NCBI RefSeq assembly: GCF_932526225.1
Contig: NC_064040.1
Location: 10,007,856-10,071,855, forward strand
Origin: Nematostella vectensis
Lineage: Eukaryota; Cnidaria; Anthozoa; Actiniaria; Edwardsiidae
DNA length: 64,000 bases
Direction: 5' to 3'
Shown: piece by piece, positions 12,001 through 21,300 of the stretch
How the letters are laid out: every line of letters begins with the position of its first letter
Position numbering within the stretch: position 1 is the first letter of the stretch
Made by a program: the position numbers and the translations under genes
Notes under the pieces: generated by a model
What the model was told of the DNA's origin: nothing
The model's input: the letters and a program-made list of their open reading frames with translations, nothing else
The model's database searches: none

Positions 12001-15000
12001 GTGATGTTATTGTAGGTGGATTGGAATTCACAGTAATATTGTGTGATATTGTTTCTGTCGCACAGACCTGTTGAAAACTTCTACGCCTCTCGCCTGCTGC
12101 TGTCACACCTTGGTTTACTTACACTAGATGCTCTGGAGGTGAGGAGAATATTATGATTATTAATCAAGCGCATAGCCAGGATTCGCTCAATCTCGTTCAC
12201 AGGCCATTGTGTCAGCGGTAAAGTACTGGCGCTTTTTTGCAGTCGAGCGATCCCGGGGTGGGAGGACGGGACTTCGAGAAAAACAGACGGAGGTGCTCGA
12301 CAGCAAAATCAATTTTAACCCTAAAGGCACTAAGGGCGTGGTAAACAACGATTCTTTGCCTTAAGTAATAGCACATTGGGTGTGGTTTAAGAAGAAATAG
12401 CTTTAAAAAAACAATGCCCGTTTTAATTGGCTGACGGATCCTGTATGATTATGTTACCGACAATAAGTCCAGAAGTATCAACCGATCAGTTGACAGTTGA
12501 CAGGTGTTTTATTGTAAACACCTTAAAAGATAGCAGAATCGGTAATATTCTTCCCCGGGCATGAAAACCCCTTAAAAATAGCAGAATCGGAAAAATCCTA
12601 AAACACCCCCTAAGAGATAGCAGTTGGTAAGAATTTTATACCCTAAAAGATAGGTCGAGCACCCCCGTCTACTGTTTGTCCAGTACTCAAAGTCGCAGTC
12701 AAAGCTTTTTCAAACTCAACCATACACATTAGCCTCCTCCGCAGGCATCTCGAGTGATTTTCTAATTTTACAGTATTTTTATGAATTGGGTTCCTGTGGC
12801 GAGTTGAACCGGAACCGGAAGAGGGGAGGGGGAGAAATGAACACTAACCCAGGCCCTTCTTGAATACGCCACAGGAAGCCCGAATTCGAAAAGAACCTTT
12901 TTCCACTCGAGACGCCTGCGGAAGAGGCTACATATTCATATGCCAGAGGCGAATCAAAGAACACTTTATCTTATTTCTTATATCCCGTACATTAGCTGTT
13001 TTCGGCTGCTAGAATTGGGGCCCTTACCTTACCCAGGCTGCTGAACCCGAACCGTTTGTTTTTGTGTCTCGCGTTGCAGGGTAACCCGAACAACTCATTC
13101 GACGACGCGTCACTCGTAGCACTCGACTCGTCACGAGCTGGGTTCCAGGCCGCTCTTCGTGATCTAGACAGGCTTCCAACGCGAGTCCAGGATACTGTCT
13201 TTGTGTTTTACGTCAAGGCTGATCAGAACGAGGCTGATGCTATTCTCGAAAACGAGGTACTCGAGCTGTGTAACCCCTGCTTTTCTATCAGTGAGTTTTT
13301 TCATACAGAATGTCCTTCAAAGAAGGGATCTTTTCACATCCATTAGTTCTTCGGGACTTTTTTGTATTTGTGTGCGAACGTCAGCTCAGATTATATAGTA
13401 AGTTCTTTTGAATTGATTTCACGATACGTAAAAAAACCTTGTGATTTTATTGAGAACTTGCGATTACTAGTCGAGGAATACAACCTGGTTTATAAGGGTA
13501 TTATACGGGTATTAAATTTGATGGGAACGAATTGATTTCACCACCCAACACTCAACCCTTCTCTATGTTTGGCCCTATTTAACATTTATACTAATTGAAC
13601 AGACTGTCAAATCAGTGCCTCACCTTTCAGCTCAACACCTGTAAACACGGCAAAGTATTTGTCGAGTTCCTACTCTCACTTGGGTGGCCTGTAGATATCG
13701 AGACGCACCCTGGGTGGACTGGGAACGTAGAGAGAGCCTGGGTACGAACCTCGACGCGCGAAAGAAGCCATTTGGTGGGGAGGGGTGGTGCAGGTCTTGG
13801 CGCTAGCAGCATGTCAACGATCACAAGCAGCACTTCCACCATGGGACACGACGAGTACACTCCGAGCTCCGACGACGAGGGCATATTCGTCCGAGACCGT
13901 TTAATGGCACGAATAAGCTCCGAAGATGACGTGACTGCAACTCGAGCCGCGTCTATTACAGCCGTAAGTCACCCAGAACTCGCGCGACCACAGTCCCTGG
14001 ACGAAAACGTCGCGATCGTGGAGCCGGAAAGCGTCGACAAGGAGGTGAATCAGATTCTCTATTACGCAGACATTCGCAGCGAGGTCGCCTTCGTCGCGCC
14101 TGCACTGCTACCGCAGTATCAGCGGTTTCGTAGAATGATTGTTAAGGCGGAGACATCCGAGGAGGAGACGGAGGAAGCCGATGAGCCCCCGACTGGTCAT
14201 CGGCGTGCGCGCTCGGGCAGTATGGGGAGCTTGGAGATTAAGAGTAGCAGTACTAGTAGTATGGAGCTAAGACAACCTCTGGCTCGTCAGTCGTCCGACG
14301 GATTCGCCGCGTTTGAGGGTCGGACTGGGCGATTTTCGGACATAAGCGAAAGGTATGATTTTTTTAAAAAACAAATAAAATAAGTTGTGCTGTAGGGTTT
14401 GTGGCGGCGGTGGAGAAGGTGATTGACGTTGATGTGGCAGTATTTCCGTGCCAAGGCTGTTTTTTATTGTTCACTTGCAATCATCCCCTCATGTTGGAGA
14501 TCAAAATTGAAGTGCAGTTTGTTCTTTCCCTCAGCTTGGCGAACAATGATATCGCACGCAAGTAAAAGGTGTTATGACAGTAATACGGTGAAACATGAAA
14601 TGTCATCTCTATTGACAACGAGTCGCTTATGCTTTATTATCTAAACGTACTTAAAGGGTCAGCGTCATGGTACTGCGCATGTCTGGAGTCAGTGTTTATT
14701 GTAGGCTTTTAATTGTATATTAACAGTTGAACTTCAAGCTGTCAATGCCTTGTTAAAATAATATGCAATTTTTTTTATTGAAAACTATGTTTATTGACAG
14801 TTTGTGGTCATTTCCTTTGAATTTAAGTCTTCCACGTGTACCAAAGGCTCATTGTTAAGTCAATATTAGAATTTGACTGAAATTCATTGTATCCGGGCCA
14901 AAAAGATATTGCAAAGCTCTTACTATGACACTGCCCCTTTAAAACAGCGTTTTGGCCAGCAATATTGGCGCTGTTTGCACAGGGCTAAAGGCCCGCACAA

Positions 15001-16141
15001 TAAAAACACGACACTGAGCACATGACCTTTCTTTACAGCAAACCCACCAAGGTAAGCCCGCACAATACTTCAGCGGAAGTAAACGTCATTGTCACGTGGC
15101 TGGAGCAGTTCAGCGACCACGCCTGCTTGCCTGTGGACGACCTGTTGATGGAGATGGACTTTGGAACCTCGTCAACAGGCCTGGTAGAAAAGGACACTGT
15201 AGTCATCTTTCTTAATTCGCTCAAGAGCGGTCTTTACCGCGTCCACATCCGCTCTACCATTAGGTAAGTAAGCCACACACTAAAAAGCTCAGCTCAGGCG
15301 CAATCAGTAATACTGCGGGAGGAATGGGCTGGAGCTCCAGCACGCATACTCAAAGCCGCATTATCACCAGGTTTACTTCCGGAGGTCCGCAGAAACCCCA
15401 ACCGTTAAAAGACAATAAAATCTATTAGAATCCCCGCTATTTAACAGGCCATCCGTTCTCAATTATCAATCACATCCTCAAAGAAACTTCCAATAGACAC
15501 ACTGCTTTCACTATTTTGAAATATTTTTCCGTCTCCGTAAAAAAAAAAAAAATTCAGTTTCCGTAATCGACCGGAAGTAAACTGGTGACAATGCAGCTTT
15601 AAAACATATTGCCTGATAGCATTGCAATACCATAAAAAATAATCCACTTTCGGTTGTCGTCACTCAGAAATGTATTTTCTTGAGAATCTTTATCAGCTGA
15701 GTATGCCTGGTCTTATAGCTTCTTATGGGCGGTCGGAGTTAAAATATGTATTTGGTGAATTGCTCTTATTTATGTACTTATGTATGTATATTGTGTAGGT
15801 CTCCCGTGGGGGGTCCCCTCGTGGACGGTATGGTCGTAAGTCGTCGTGCTTTGGGGAGTATGGTTCGTCAGACGGCAATCAACATCTTTCACCGCAGACG
15901 ACTAGAAATTGACACGTGAGTAACAATACACTCCAAAGCTATCTAGGAGCCTGGGTTGCGCACTGGAAGAACTAAATGTATCCTTAGGTCGAACACTGAA
16001 CGCATTTCAAAATCTTTTCTCTACAGATACTCCCCTCCCAAAGTCTGTCGTAAATTGAAGATACAAGACATTGTCAAGAAATACCGCCGCGAGATGTCTA
16101 TACCAGAGTTTTACGTGTCTTTGTTTAACCAAGGAGACTAA
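1..16141 (+). CDS. RALGAPB: RALGAPB, Ral GTPase-activating protein subunit beta, 3' part (17 exons)
   Basis: This is the non-catalytic partner of the RalGAP alpha subunits; the complex switches off the small GTPases RalA/RalB in the cytoplasm. Exons: 1-118 (begins before the window), 1210-1271, 1645-1716, 4565-4601, 4875-4954, 6312-6410, 6771-6852, 7268-7359, 9943-10070, 10352-10439, 10866-10957, 12066-12138, 13080-13256, 13631-14352, 15039-15263, 15799-15915, 16027-16141. I fixed the boundaries from AG/GT sites; all phases agree and the sum is 792 codons plus TAA. Family landmarks recalled from the vertebrate protein are present in order: [94 protein letters not shown] and [16 protein letters not shown]. 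The C-terminal GAP-like domain spans the exons from 12066 onward. Exon 13631-14352 holds a Ser/Glu-rich insert of roughly 150 residues. Start and N-terminal half lie upstream of the window. The identification is strong; small shifts in weak boundaries (1716, 6852, 7359) are possible. Confidence 0.93.
119..1209. repeat. 14-bp minisatellite family, locus 1 (intron of RALGAPB)
   Basis: From about 161 to 1005 the intron consists of a degenerate 14-bp unit, consensus GTGACAGGGATAAC, with variants in which GTGACA becomes GTTACA or ATGACA and GGGATAAC becomes GGGATATC or GGGATAGC; around 60 copies. A higher-order pattern of several units recurs. Further loose copies continue to about 1080, and 1080-1209 looks like unique intron sequence. 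The array produces a spurious 265-codon minus-strand frame. Same family as the arrays at 4640, 6868 and 29213. Confidence 0.9.
1699..1815 (+). repeat. 25-bp tandem repeat spanning the 5' splice site of a RALGAPB exon
   Basis: Four to five units of about 25 bp (AAGGGCCCTCAAGCGGTTAG followed by TACTT in the first copy). The first unit covers the end of exon 1645-1716 and its proposed donor CAAGCG/GTTAGT. Later units repeat it as GAGCG/ATAAGT and GAGCG/GTAAGT, the last being a better consensus donor than the first. Units contain stop codons, so read-through would truncate the protein. Confidence 0.75.
1820..4560 (+). mobile_element. CR1-like non-LTR retrotransposon, 5' and central part, decayed
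   Basis: A LINE inserted in a RALGAPB intron in the same orientation. One frame runs from an ATG at 1835 through a 2A-like motif (DISINPGP, about 2246-2269) to an apurinic-type endonuclease (ATWNIRA at about 2745; LALVETWL at about 2823; [10 protein letters not shown] at about 3173; SDHSAI at about 3388), then reverse transcriptase pieces ([11 protein letters not shown] at about 4112, SYRPITN at about 4280, [16 protein letters not shown] at about 4389). The frame is broken by TAG at 2189-2191, TGA at 2705-2707, a gap near 3165 and further breaks after 3749 and 4263. It stops short of the catalytic core of the RT near 4500. A 123-bp segment is tandemly duplicated (2021-2143, 2144-2266); the first stop lies in the second copy. 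A dead element. Confidence 0.88.
4640..4868. repeat. 14-bp minisatellite family, locus 2, plus TTGA microsatellite
   Basis: Imperfect 14-bp units (GGGATATCGTGACA type) from about 4648 to 4826 in the intron between exons 4565-4601 and 4875-4954, followed by a (TTGA)n tract that runs up to the acceptor of the next exon at 4874. Confidence 0.85.
5060..5735 (-). mobile_element. CR1-like LINE fragment, 3' end of reverse-transcriptase ORF
   Basis: A minus-strand frame (5172-5723) carries the region after the RT catalytic core: [54 protein letters not shown] and [13 protein letters not shown]. This is the typical C-terminal part of CR1/L2-type LINE ORF2. The element ends in a TAATAA-type microsatellite at about 5067-5095, as these elements do. 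The 5' side is truncated at about 5735, so it is a dead 5'-truncated copy. It lies in a RALGAPB intron, opposite to the gene, and is not the missing part of the element at 1820-4560, which has the other orientation. Confidence 0.85.
5736..6311. other. Intron remainder, no feature recognised
   Basis: AT-rich intron sequence of RALGAPB between the LINE fragment and exon 6312-6410. Short frames on both strands show no family signature. The acceptor CCATCCAG at 6304-6311 ends it. Confidence 0.5.
6868..7195. repeat. 14-bp minisatellite family, locus 3
   Basis: Units such as GTGACAGAGATAAC begin about 15 bp behind the donor of exon 6771-6852 and run to about 7195, with an interruption around 6960-7010. 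The first part, together with the exon end, is present again at 29156-29305. Confidence 0.88.
7328..9535 (+). repeat. 42-bp minisatellite, about 52 copies, unit contains an exon end and 5' splice site
   Basis: The first unit is the last 32 bases of RALGAPB exon 7268-7359 (encoding [11 protein letters not shown]) plus the first bases of the intron (GTACGTCTC). The unit then repeats about 52 times to 9535, almost always 42 bp long. Most copies keep the donor-like junction AAACAC/GTACGT; some have GCACGT or other changes. As 42 is a multiple of 3 and the unit lacks stop codons in several frames, long open frames appear on both strands (476 codons plus, 464 codons minus); I treat them as artefacts of periodicity. 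The array occupies most of the intron before exon 9943-10070. If a later donor were used, 14 residues ([14 protein letters not shown]) per unit would be added in frame. Confidence 0.95.
9536..9942. other. Intron remainder after the 42-bp array
   Basis: Unique intron sequence between the array and the acceptor TGTTATAG of exon 9943-10070. Short inverted words around 9710-9770 but no element with clear ends. Confidence 0.45.
10962..11655. mobile_element. TTAA-flanked MITE copy 1, with its right terminal repeat amplified
   Basis: Both ends read TTAAAGCCGCATTGTCACC in inverted orientation with TTAA at the edges, a piggyBac-like target preference (inference). The left end lies 4 bp behind the donor of exon 10866-10957. 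The body up to about 11165 matches copy 2 at 15350-15602. The right terminal region (CGACCGGAAGTAAACTGGTG...) is then repeated at exact 40-bp steps from 11181 to 11621, twelve units, ending with the terminal copy at 11655. No coding capacity. Confidence 0.85.
11656..12065. other. Intron with inverted words, no clear element
   Basis: The sequence near 11735-11760 (CTCTGGCTTCCGTCATTCAAA) recurs inverted near 11855-11885 (TTTGAATGACGGAAG), suggesting a short foldback of about 150 bp. The rest is unassigned intron sequence before the exon at 12066. Confidence 0.5.
12276..12681. mobile_element. MITE-like foldback element in a RALGAPB intron
   Basis: Inverted ends of about 25 bp: AAACAGACGGAGGTGCTCGA at 12281-12300 against TCGAGCACCCCCGTCTACTG at 12655-12674. 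Between them is a degenerate repeat built around the words TTAAAAATAGCAGAATCGG / TAAAAGATAG, about four copies from 12520 to 12652. No open reading frame of interest. Confidence 0.7.
12682..13079. other. Intron remainder, nothing recognised
   Basis: Intron sequence of RALGAPB up to the acceptor GCGTTGCAG before exon 13080-13256. No repeat or coding signal seen. Confidence 0.4.
14651..14942. mobile_element. TTAA-flanked MITE (292 bp)
   Basis: Ends are TTAAAGGGTCAGCGTCATGG on the left and, inverted, TTAAAGGGGCAGTGTCATAG on the right. TTAA bounds both sides. It is a different family from the elements at 10962 and 15350 but has the same target motif. It lies in the intron after exon 13631-14352. 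Confidence 0.8.
15350..15602. mobile_element. TTAA-type MITE copy 2 (253 bp), unamplified
   Basis: Near-identical to the left body of the element at 10962-11655, including ATTAGAATCC...TTTAACAGGCCATCCG and CAATCACATCCTCAAAGAAA. It has a single right terminal repeat (CGACCGGAAGTAAACTGGTG at about 15569) and ends in CTTTAA; the left edge is TCAA instead of TTAA. It shows what the ancestral, unamplified element looked like. Confidence 0.85.
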
Positions 16142-16232
16142 AACGAAATGTGGGCGTCTTAGCCAGTTTAATTTATATACGACATGATACAAAAACGATG
16201 CAATTGTAGGCCTGACAAACGCCTGCAATATT

Positions 16233-16238
16233 AATAAA
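16233..16238 (+). terminator. Likely RALGAPB polyadenylation signal
   Basis: AATAAA 92 bp behind the RALGAPB stop codon (TAA at 16139-16141), the first canonical signal after the coding end. Confidence 0.6.
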
Positions 16239-16494
16239 GCCAGCAGACAACAGCATTTTGTCATCCCTTGTCATCCCTTGAAAGACAGTTACAAGAACGA
16301 TAGGTGGTTCACCATTTGCAAAACGAGTGGGAGAATGGGTCTAGGGCGGTGGATTGTGGGATCGTTTGGCTGGACGAAGCAGACATCTCAACAGGAATCC
16401 CAACAGGGGATACACAAGAACCCTTTTGGTACCTGATAAGCATGCTCGAGGATCCAGCGTACTTTGCAGGTGCTCCCAATCGCCCCATGACAGG

Positions 16495-16700
16495 TAATCC
16501 GGAATCCGGAATCCATGAAAAAATGGGATATGGGATCCGGAATCCATGAAAAAATGAGATATGGAATCCGGAATCCATGAAAAAATGAGATATGGAATCC
16601 GGAATCCATTAAAAAATGAGATATGGAATCCGGAATCCATGCTGCTGGAATCCGGAATCCACGAGAAAAAACCCACATGGAATCCGGAATCCAGAACCCT
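16495..16700. repeat. 31-bp tandem repeat downstream of RALGAPB
   Basis: About six units of 31 bp built on GGAATCCGGAATCCATGAAA AAATGAGATAT; spacing of the CCATG word is 31 bp. It produces three overlapping spurious frames (16304-16771, both strands). Confidence 0.85.
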
Positions 16701-17230
16701 ATTGGAGAACCTGTCATGGGGCGATCCCAAGGTTGTATGATTGTTTTAGTGGTGTTTACCACCGTGACCAATCAATTCCCTTGCTGTGTGCAGTCAAATG
16801 GCTCATCACACGACAAAAGCCATGATTGGTTTAGACGGTCGATTGACTACGTGCTATTCCCAAACGAGACGGAACAAGCAACAACAAATTTGGCTGTGTT
16901 TGATGCACTCATGTTAATTGTGATATTAATTTAGTAGGGACCCATTTAAGTATCTTTGTCATTATAGAAGAATGAAAGAATACAAATTAAGTGGCAACTA
17001 TATTTGAACCATGAAAATATTCAATCAAGTTATTAAACTTATAAAATATGTATGTACATATACTGACCAAGATCTTAATAAAGAATCTAATAATATTTCA
17101 TGAGCTGTATTTTGTGTCAGGAGGGGCGGTAATTAAAAGTTTGGCTTCAAAAAAAGTGTTTACAGTAGTTAGGGGTATATGAGAAGGAGGGACTGACCAC
17201 ATATATGGCAATTGGGGGGGTTGACACACA
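16701..17230. other. Intergenic sequence between RALGAPB and a foldback element
   Basis: AT-rich; AATAAA at about 17079-17084 could be a second polyadenylation signal. No coding signal found. Confidence 0.4.
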
Positions 17231-17663
17231 GGTAGCCCAAGCATGTTAGTGGACTGCAATATACTATAGTTAGGGCTTATTATATAGGGGATTTTTATAC
17301 TTCAAAATTTATAAGAAATTCTCAATAAAACTGCCCGAAACTCACGAAATCTACCTCCAATTCACCTCTCCAGTGGATTGAAGGTAGATTCTTTAAACTT
17401 CACATTAGCATCAAGGACAACACGGAATAACCGCATGATCTGTTTCGTACAATTTTAGTGAGAATTTCTTATAAAGTTTGAGGTATAAAAATCCCCTATA
17501 ATAATAATAATAATAATAATAATAAGTTTAATTCAACCTTTCGCAGTATAGACTGGATTACAGGTGAGTCAGAGATACAAGTAAGCACTACAATAATAAT
17601 AACAATAATATGTAACAAGCCCTAAAGTACATTGCAGTTCACTAACATCATGCTTGGGCTACC
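17231..17663. mobile_element. Nested foldback elements
   Basis: Outer inverted repeat: GGTAGCCCAAGCATGTTAGT (17231-17250) against ACTAACATCATGCTTGGGCT (17641-17660), continuing inward for about 60 bp. Inside it lies a second inverted pair, GGGGATTTTTATACTTCAAA at about 17287 against GAGGTATAAAAATCCCC at about 17480-17497. A (TAA)n microsatellite at about 17499-17524 sits behind the inner right arm. This looks like one MITE inserted in another. Confidence 0.75.
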
Positions 17664-18342
17664 TATGGTTTACAACTATAGTTTTTTCGATTATGTACTA
17701 AACCCCTAAAACTATGGGCTACTAAACAGGCTTGATATTTAAACAAATTTTTTTAAAACAATTACACGCAAGATGGCCTGCGTAGCGGTTCAATGGAGAG
17801 GGACAGAGGGTGAAAGAAGAAAAAGCGTGCGCACGGCCTTCCCCTTCCCTTGAGCAGCTACGCAGGCTACCTGCGAGAGGCCTTAAAAAGACCCACATTT
17901 TGGGCAGCCGAGGGAGGATGTACGTACGCCCCCTGGGCACCAGAGGATCATAAGGACAAATGTAGAGCAGCAGTCGCCTAAATTACAGCAGATCCAAGCA
18001 AATCCACCTATCATCTCAAGCCCTGGGTGAGATCTCCTTAGGTTACAAATTAGGCTTTGGTATCCTGTACCACGTGCAATGATGGTATATCTAAATGTAC
18101 CAGTATCACTTTCAAGAACAACGTTTATTTTTAAAAAATCATTTACTACTCTATCATTAATAAGAGTGTTTAAGGATTCATACAATTTAGCAATCCATGT
18201 TGTGATGTTTCTTATCAAATGGTTTGCAGATTAGAGCATGCCAGGCCATCGAATAATGGCTTAAATGGCACCTAGCGGTCTGCAAAAGTTCTTCTATGGT
18301 ACACTATATTACATGAAGGGTGTAGGGGGATTGCCCCACCTA
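17664..18342. other. Intergenic sequence between convergent RALGAPB and DNAL1
   Basis: Contains an inverted pair near 17770-17880 (TGGCCTGCGTAGC against GCTACGCAGGC). TTTATT at 18124-18129 is AATAAA on the minus strand and could serve as the DNAL1 polyadenylation signal, about 215 bp past its stop. Confidence 0.45.
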
Positions 18343-21300
18343 TCAGGAGTCTTCCTCCTCATCCCCTTCCTCCTCCTTGACGATTGGCACACCTTAAAGC
18401 AACAACAAAATAGAGATTTCTTTCTATTGCTGCAAAAATAATATTGTAACAGGAATGCTGGAAGCCTAACGGTTATACTTTGAGTGTATTAAAGAAGGTG
18501 AACATAGTGGCCATGTGCAGTGGTTTTATTAAAAAATATTTATTGAAAGCCCCACAACAAAATAATTTCGGCCATGTATTTAAGTACACCCAATAAAATG
18601 CCTCAGCCTCAACTATGTCTTTTTCCTCTAAGATTGCCTAATAAGGAGTGTAAATCAATTATTTTAACAAGCCACCCACCATCTAACTTCTTCAATTTCG
18701 GGAGCCTCTTAGTAGCTTCCCCACGCCAGTCTCCATCAGATGAATGTTTCTCTTCAAGTGGGTTACCTGTGTACAAACACATATGATAAATACTGCATAG
18801 GGTCACAAGGGTCTATTTTTGATTTGTGAACATGCTTTCCAAGGTAAAAGTGACTCCTAAATGAGAAAAATATTACTGCGGCTGCTATTCAATGATGGTC
18901 ATATTATTTCTAAATACAACTATTTTAAGAGGGTTGCACTCATAGAATCCATGTGTCCATTCATTACCCCATAGAGCTTTATGAGTATCAAACGAGCAAT
19001 AAACAACTTTAGCAATATACTTATACCATTTTTTTCTCTAATGCCTAGTGCACACTACTGACATATGAACATAACGACATGGGCGCGCGCACTCTTAACT
19101 TCGACATAACGACATGGACATAGCGACATAATGTCATTATGTCCATGTCGTTATGTAGGGCTAAACATAGTGCGCGTGCCCATGTCGTTATGTTGTTATG
19201 TTGCTAGTGTGCACTAGGCATAACAATCACTTACCAATAAAAAGCAAATCCTCAAGTGCAGGGAGTTCACCCTAGAAAGGAATTTTTAAATGTCAAGCAT
19301 ATGGTGCTGTAAAATACATATTGCGTTTTACATATCTATTTATATAGATTCATTAGTAAATCCATTTTTTTTAAATTTCAAAATGCCTTTTTTCCTGGTG
19401 AATCTGAAGGATAACACTATTGTTACAGAAATCTTTCATCACTGTGTTTCATTAGTACTAAGCTTAGGCAATGAAATGATCATAAAAAAACAAATATTCT
19501 ATTGACATACCAGTTTTGTAAACTCTTCCCAAGCCTTGACAGAATTATTAGACATGTACAAAACCTGAAAAAGGAAATTGGTACGATACATGATTATCAG
19601 TTGATTCCTTAAGAAACCAAAAATTAATTCATCCAAAACCCAACCTCCGAAAATCTCAAGGCTTGAGAACTTTTTGGGGGGAGGGGTGGGGTATATTCAT
19701 TTTTTTGGGGGAGGGGTGGGCATATACTTTGCAGGTGTTTGCCGTAAAGAAAGCTTTTGCGAACAAATCCACTTATAGATCTCATGAAGGTGTTAGATAA
19801 ATTGCGCTGCGCAAGGGAATTGTTTTAAATATTTTAATAGAAAATAGGCAAAATGACGATTTTCTATAGAATAATTTTTCGGATGTGATAAAAAACGCTA
19901 AAAAGCGGGAGATTTGGTGCTCAATGCGGGAAAGCGGGAGAAGAAGTCCAAAATCTTGAGACTCCCGCCTAATGCGGGAGAGTTGACAGGTATGAAAACC
20001 CTCCTAGCCGAGAAAGAGATGGATACAGAGAAGCAGGCTGATGTATATGTAATAGAGCTTATGTGCAGGTGAAAATCAAAGCAGAGAGGGGAAGGAACCG
20101 GCATTACTAAAAGGAGGAACTGGCGGAACCAGCAGAACTGGCAAAACCAGGGGTGAAGGTGGATATAGGGGGGGGGGGGGGGGGGGGGGTAAGGATGTAA
20201 TACAAGGATTACAAATTATTTTCAAAAAATCTGTTTGTTTTTTTCAGTAGCGATATCGAATAAGTCAAGAGCAAATGACTACTTCTCTAATTGTTTATAC
20301 TCCAAAAAGTCCTGTTCTTTAAGATTTATCCTCACCGTATAAGGCTGCATCTAAGCGAGCAAATACAATTACAGTTACAAATACACAACAGCGCCAGCTT
20401 CGTAACCTCATGGTCGTCTGGACTCGTCACGCTAGAAGTAGCCCCATCAATCGCCACATAGCGTGACAAGTCCAGGATGACTGCAAGTTTACACACACAC
20501 AGAAAAAGTGTTAAATGGGTAATAGGTTCATAAGTTGTAAAATACTTTGTTCTTTTTTTTATTTTTTATTTGTCTACACAGGTACACAAGAAGGACACGT
20601 TAAAATCACACACCCTCTGCACGATAAAACTGAGAGCGATGTTTTACAGTATGTTTTTTGTGACTTATCTGGAACGTTTAACGGAAATTTGATACAAAAT
20701 GCATCATGACCGAGGGTCAAATGTGTGTTAAATAACGTAGCACATTTGCGCTTAGGTTAAGTTCAATGCAAATGTATGCAAATGAATTGAGTCGATTAAT
20801 TCACTTCTTTGCATACATTTGCATTGAATACAGCTCATGGATGATACGACGTTTCAACTTAGCCTTAGTGATGTTGTTTTAGCAAGTCACAACAGAATGA
20901 GTGGTTTTAACTGATCGCCTGTACCTTTTGAAAAGTATTAAGGCAAACTACCAGTCTGTTTAGAACAGAGAAAGAAACAAAAAAAATTTTAATGTATTTT
21001 TCGATAGATTATTTTTGAAAATAAATTATAATCCTTGTATAACATCGCTACCCCTATACCACATTCCACCACTGCATTCAAAATGTGCTGGTTCCAAAAT
21101 GCAGAAAGAAACATGTAATGCCAGAAAGGAACTGTTGTAATTCTCCTTTGCACTGATTTACGAACATGAAGTGAGAACCTGTATCTGCTTTGCAGGTATT
21201 CTAATGAAAAATTTGAATACCTTGAGTTTTTTCAACACACCAACTCCCTTGAGTTTCTCTATATTGTTGTAAGAAATCCACAGCTCTTCAAGAGTGTCAG

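Noticed and set aside
12200-12265. tRNA-like stretch
   Set aside because: No acceptable A and B boxes or cloverleaf; it adjoins a foldback element.
16304-16771. Overlapping frames of 81-129 codons
   Set aside because: Produced by the 31-bp GGAATCC repeat; no homology.
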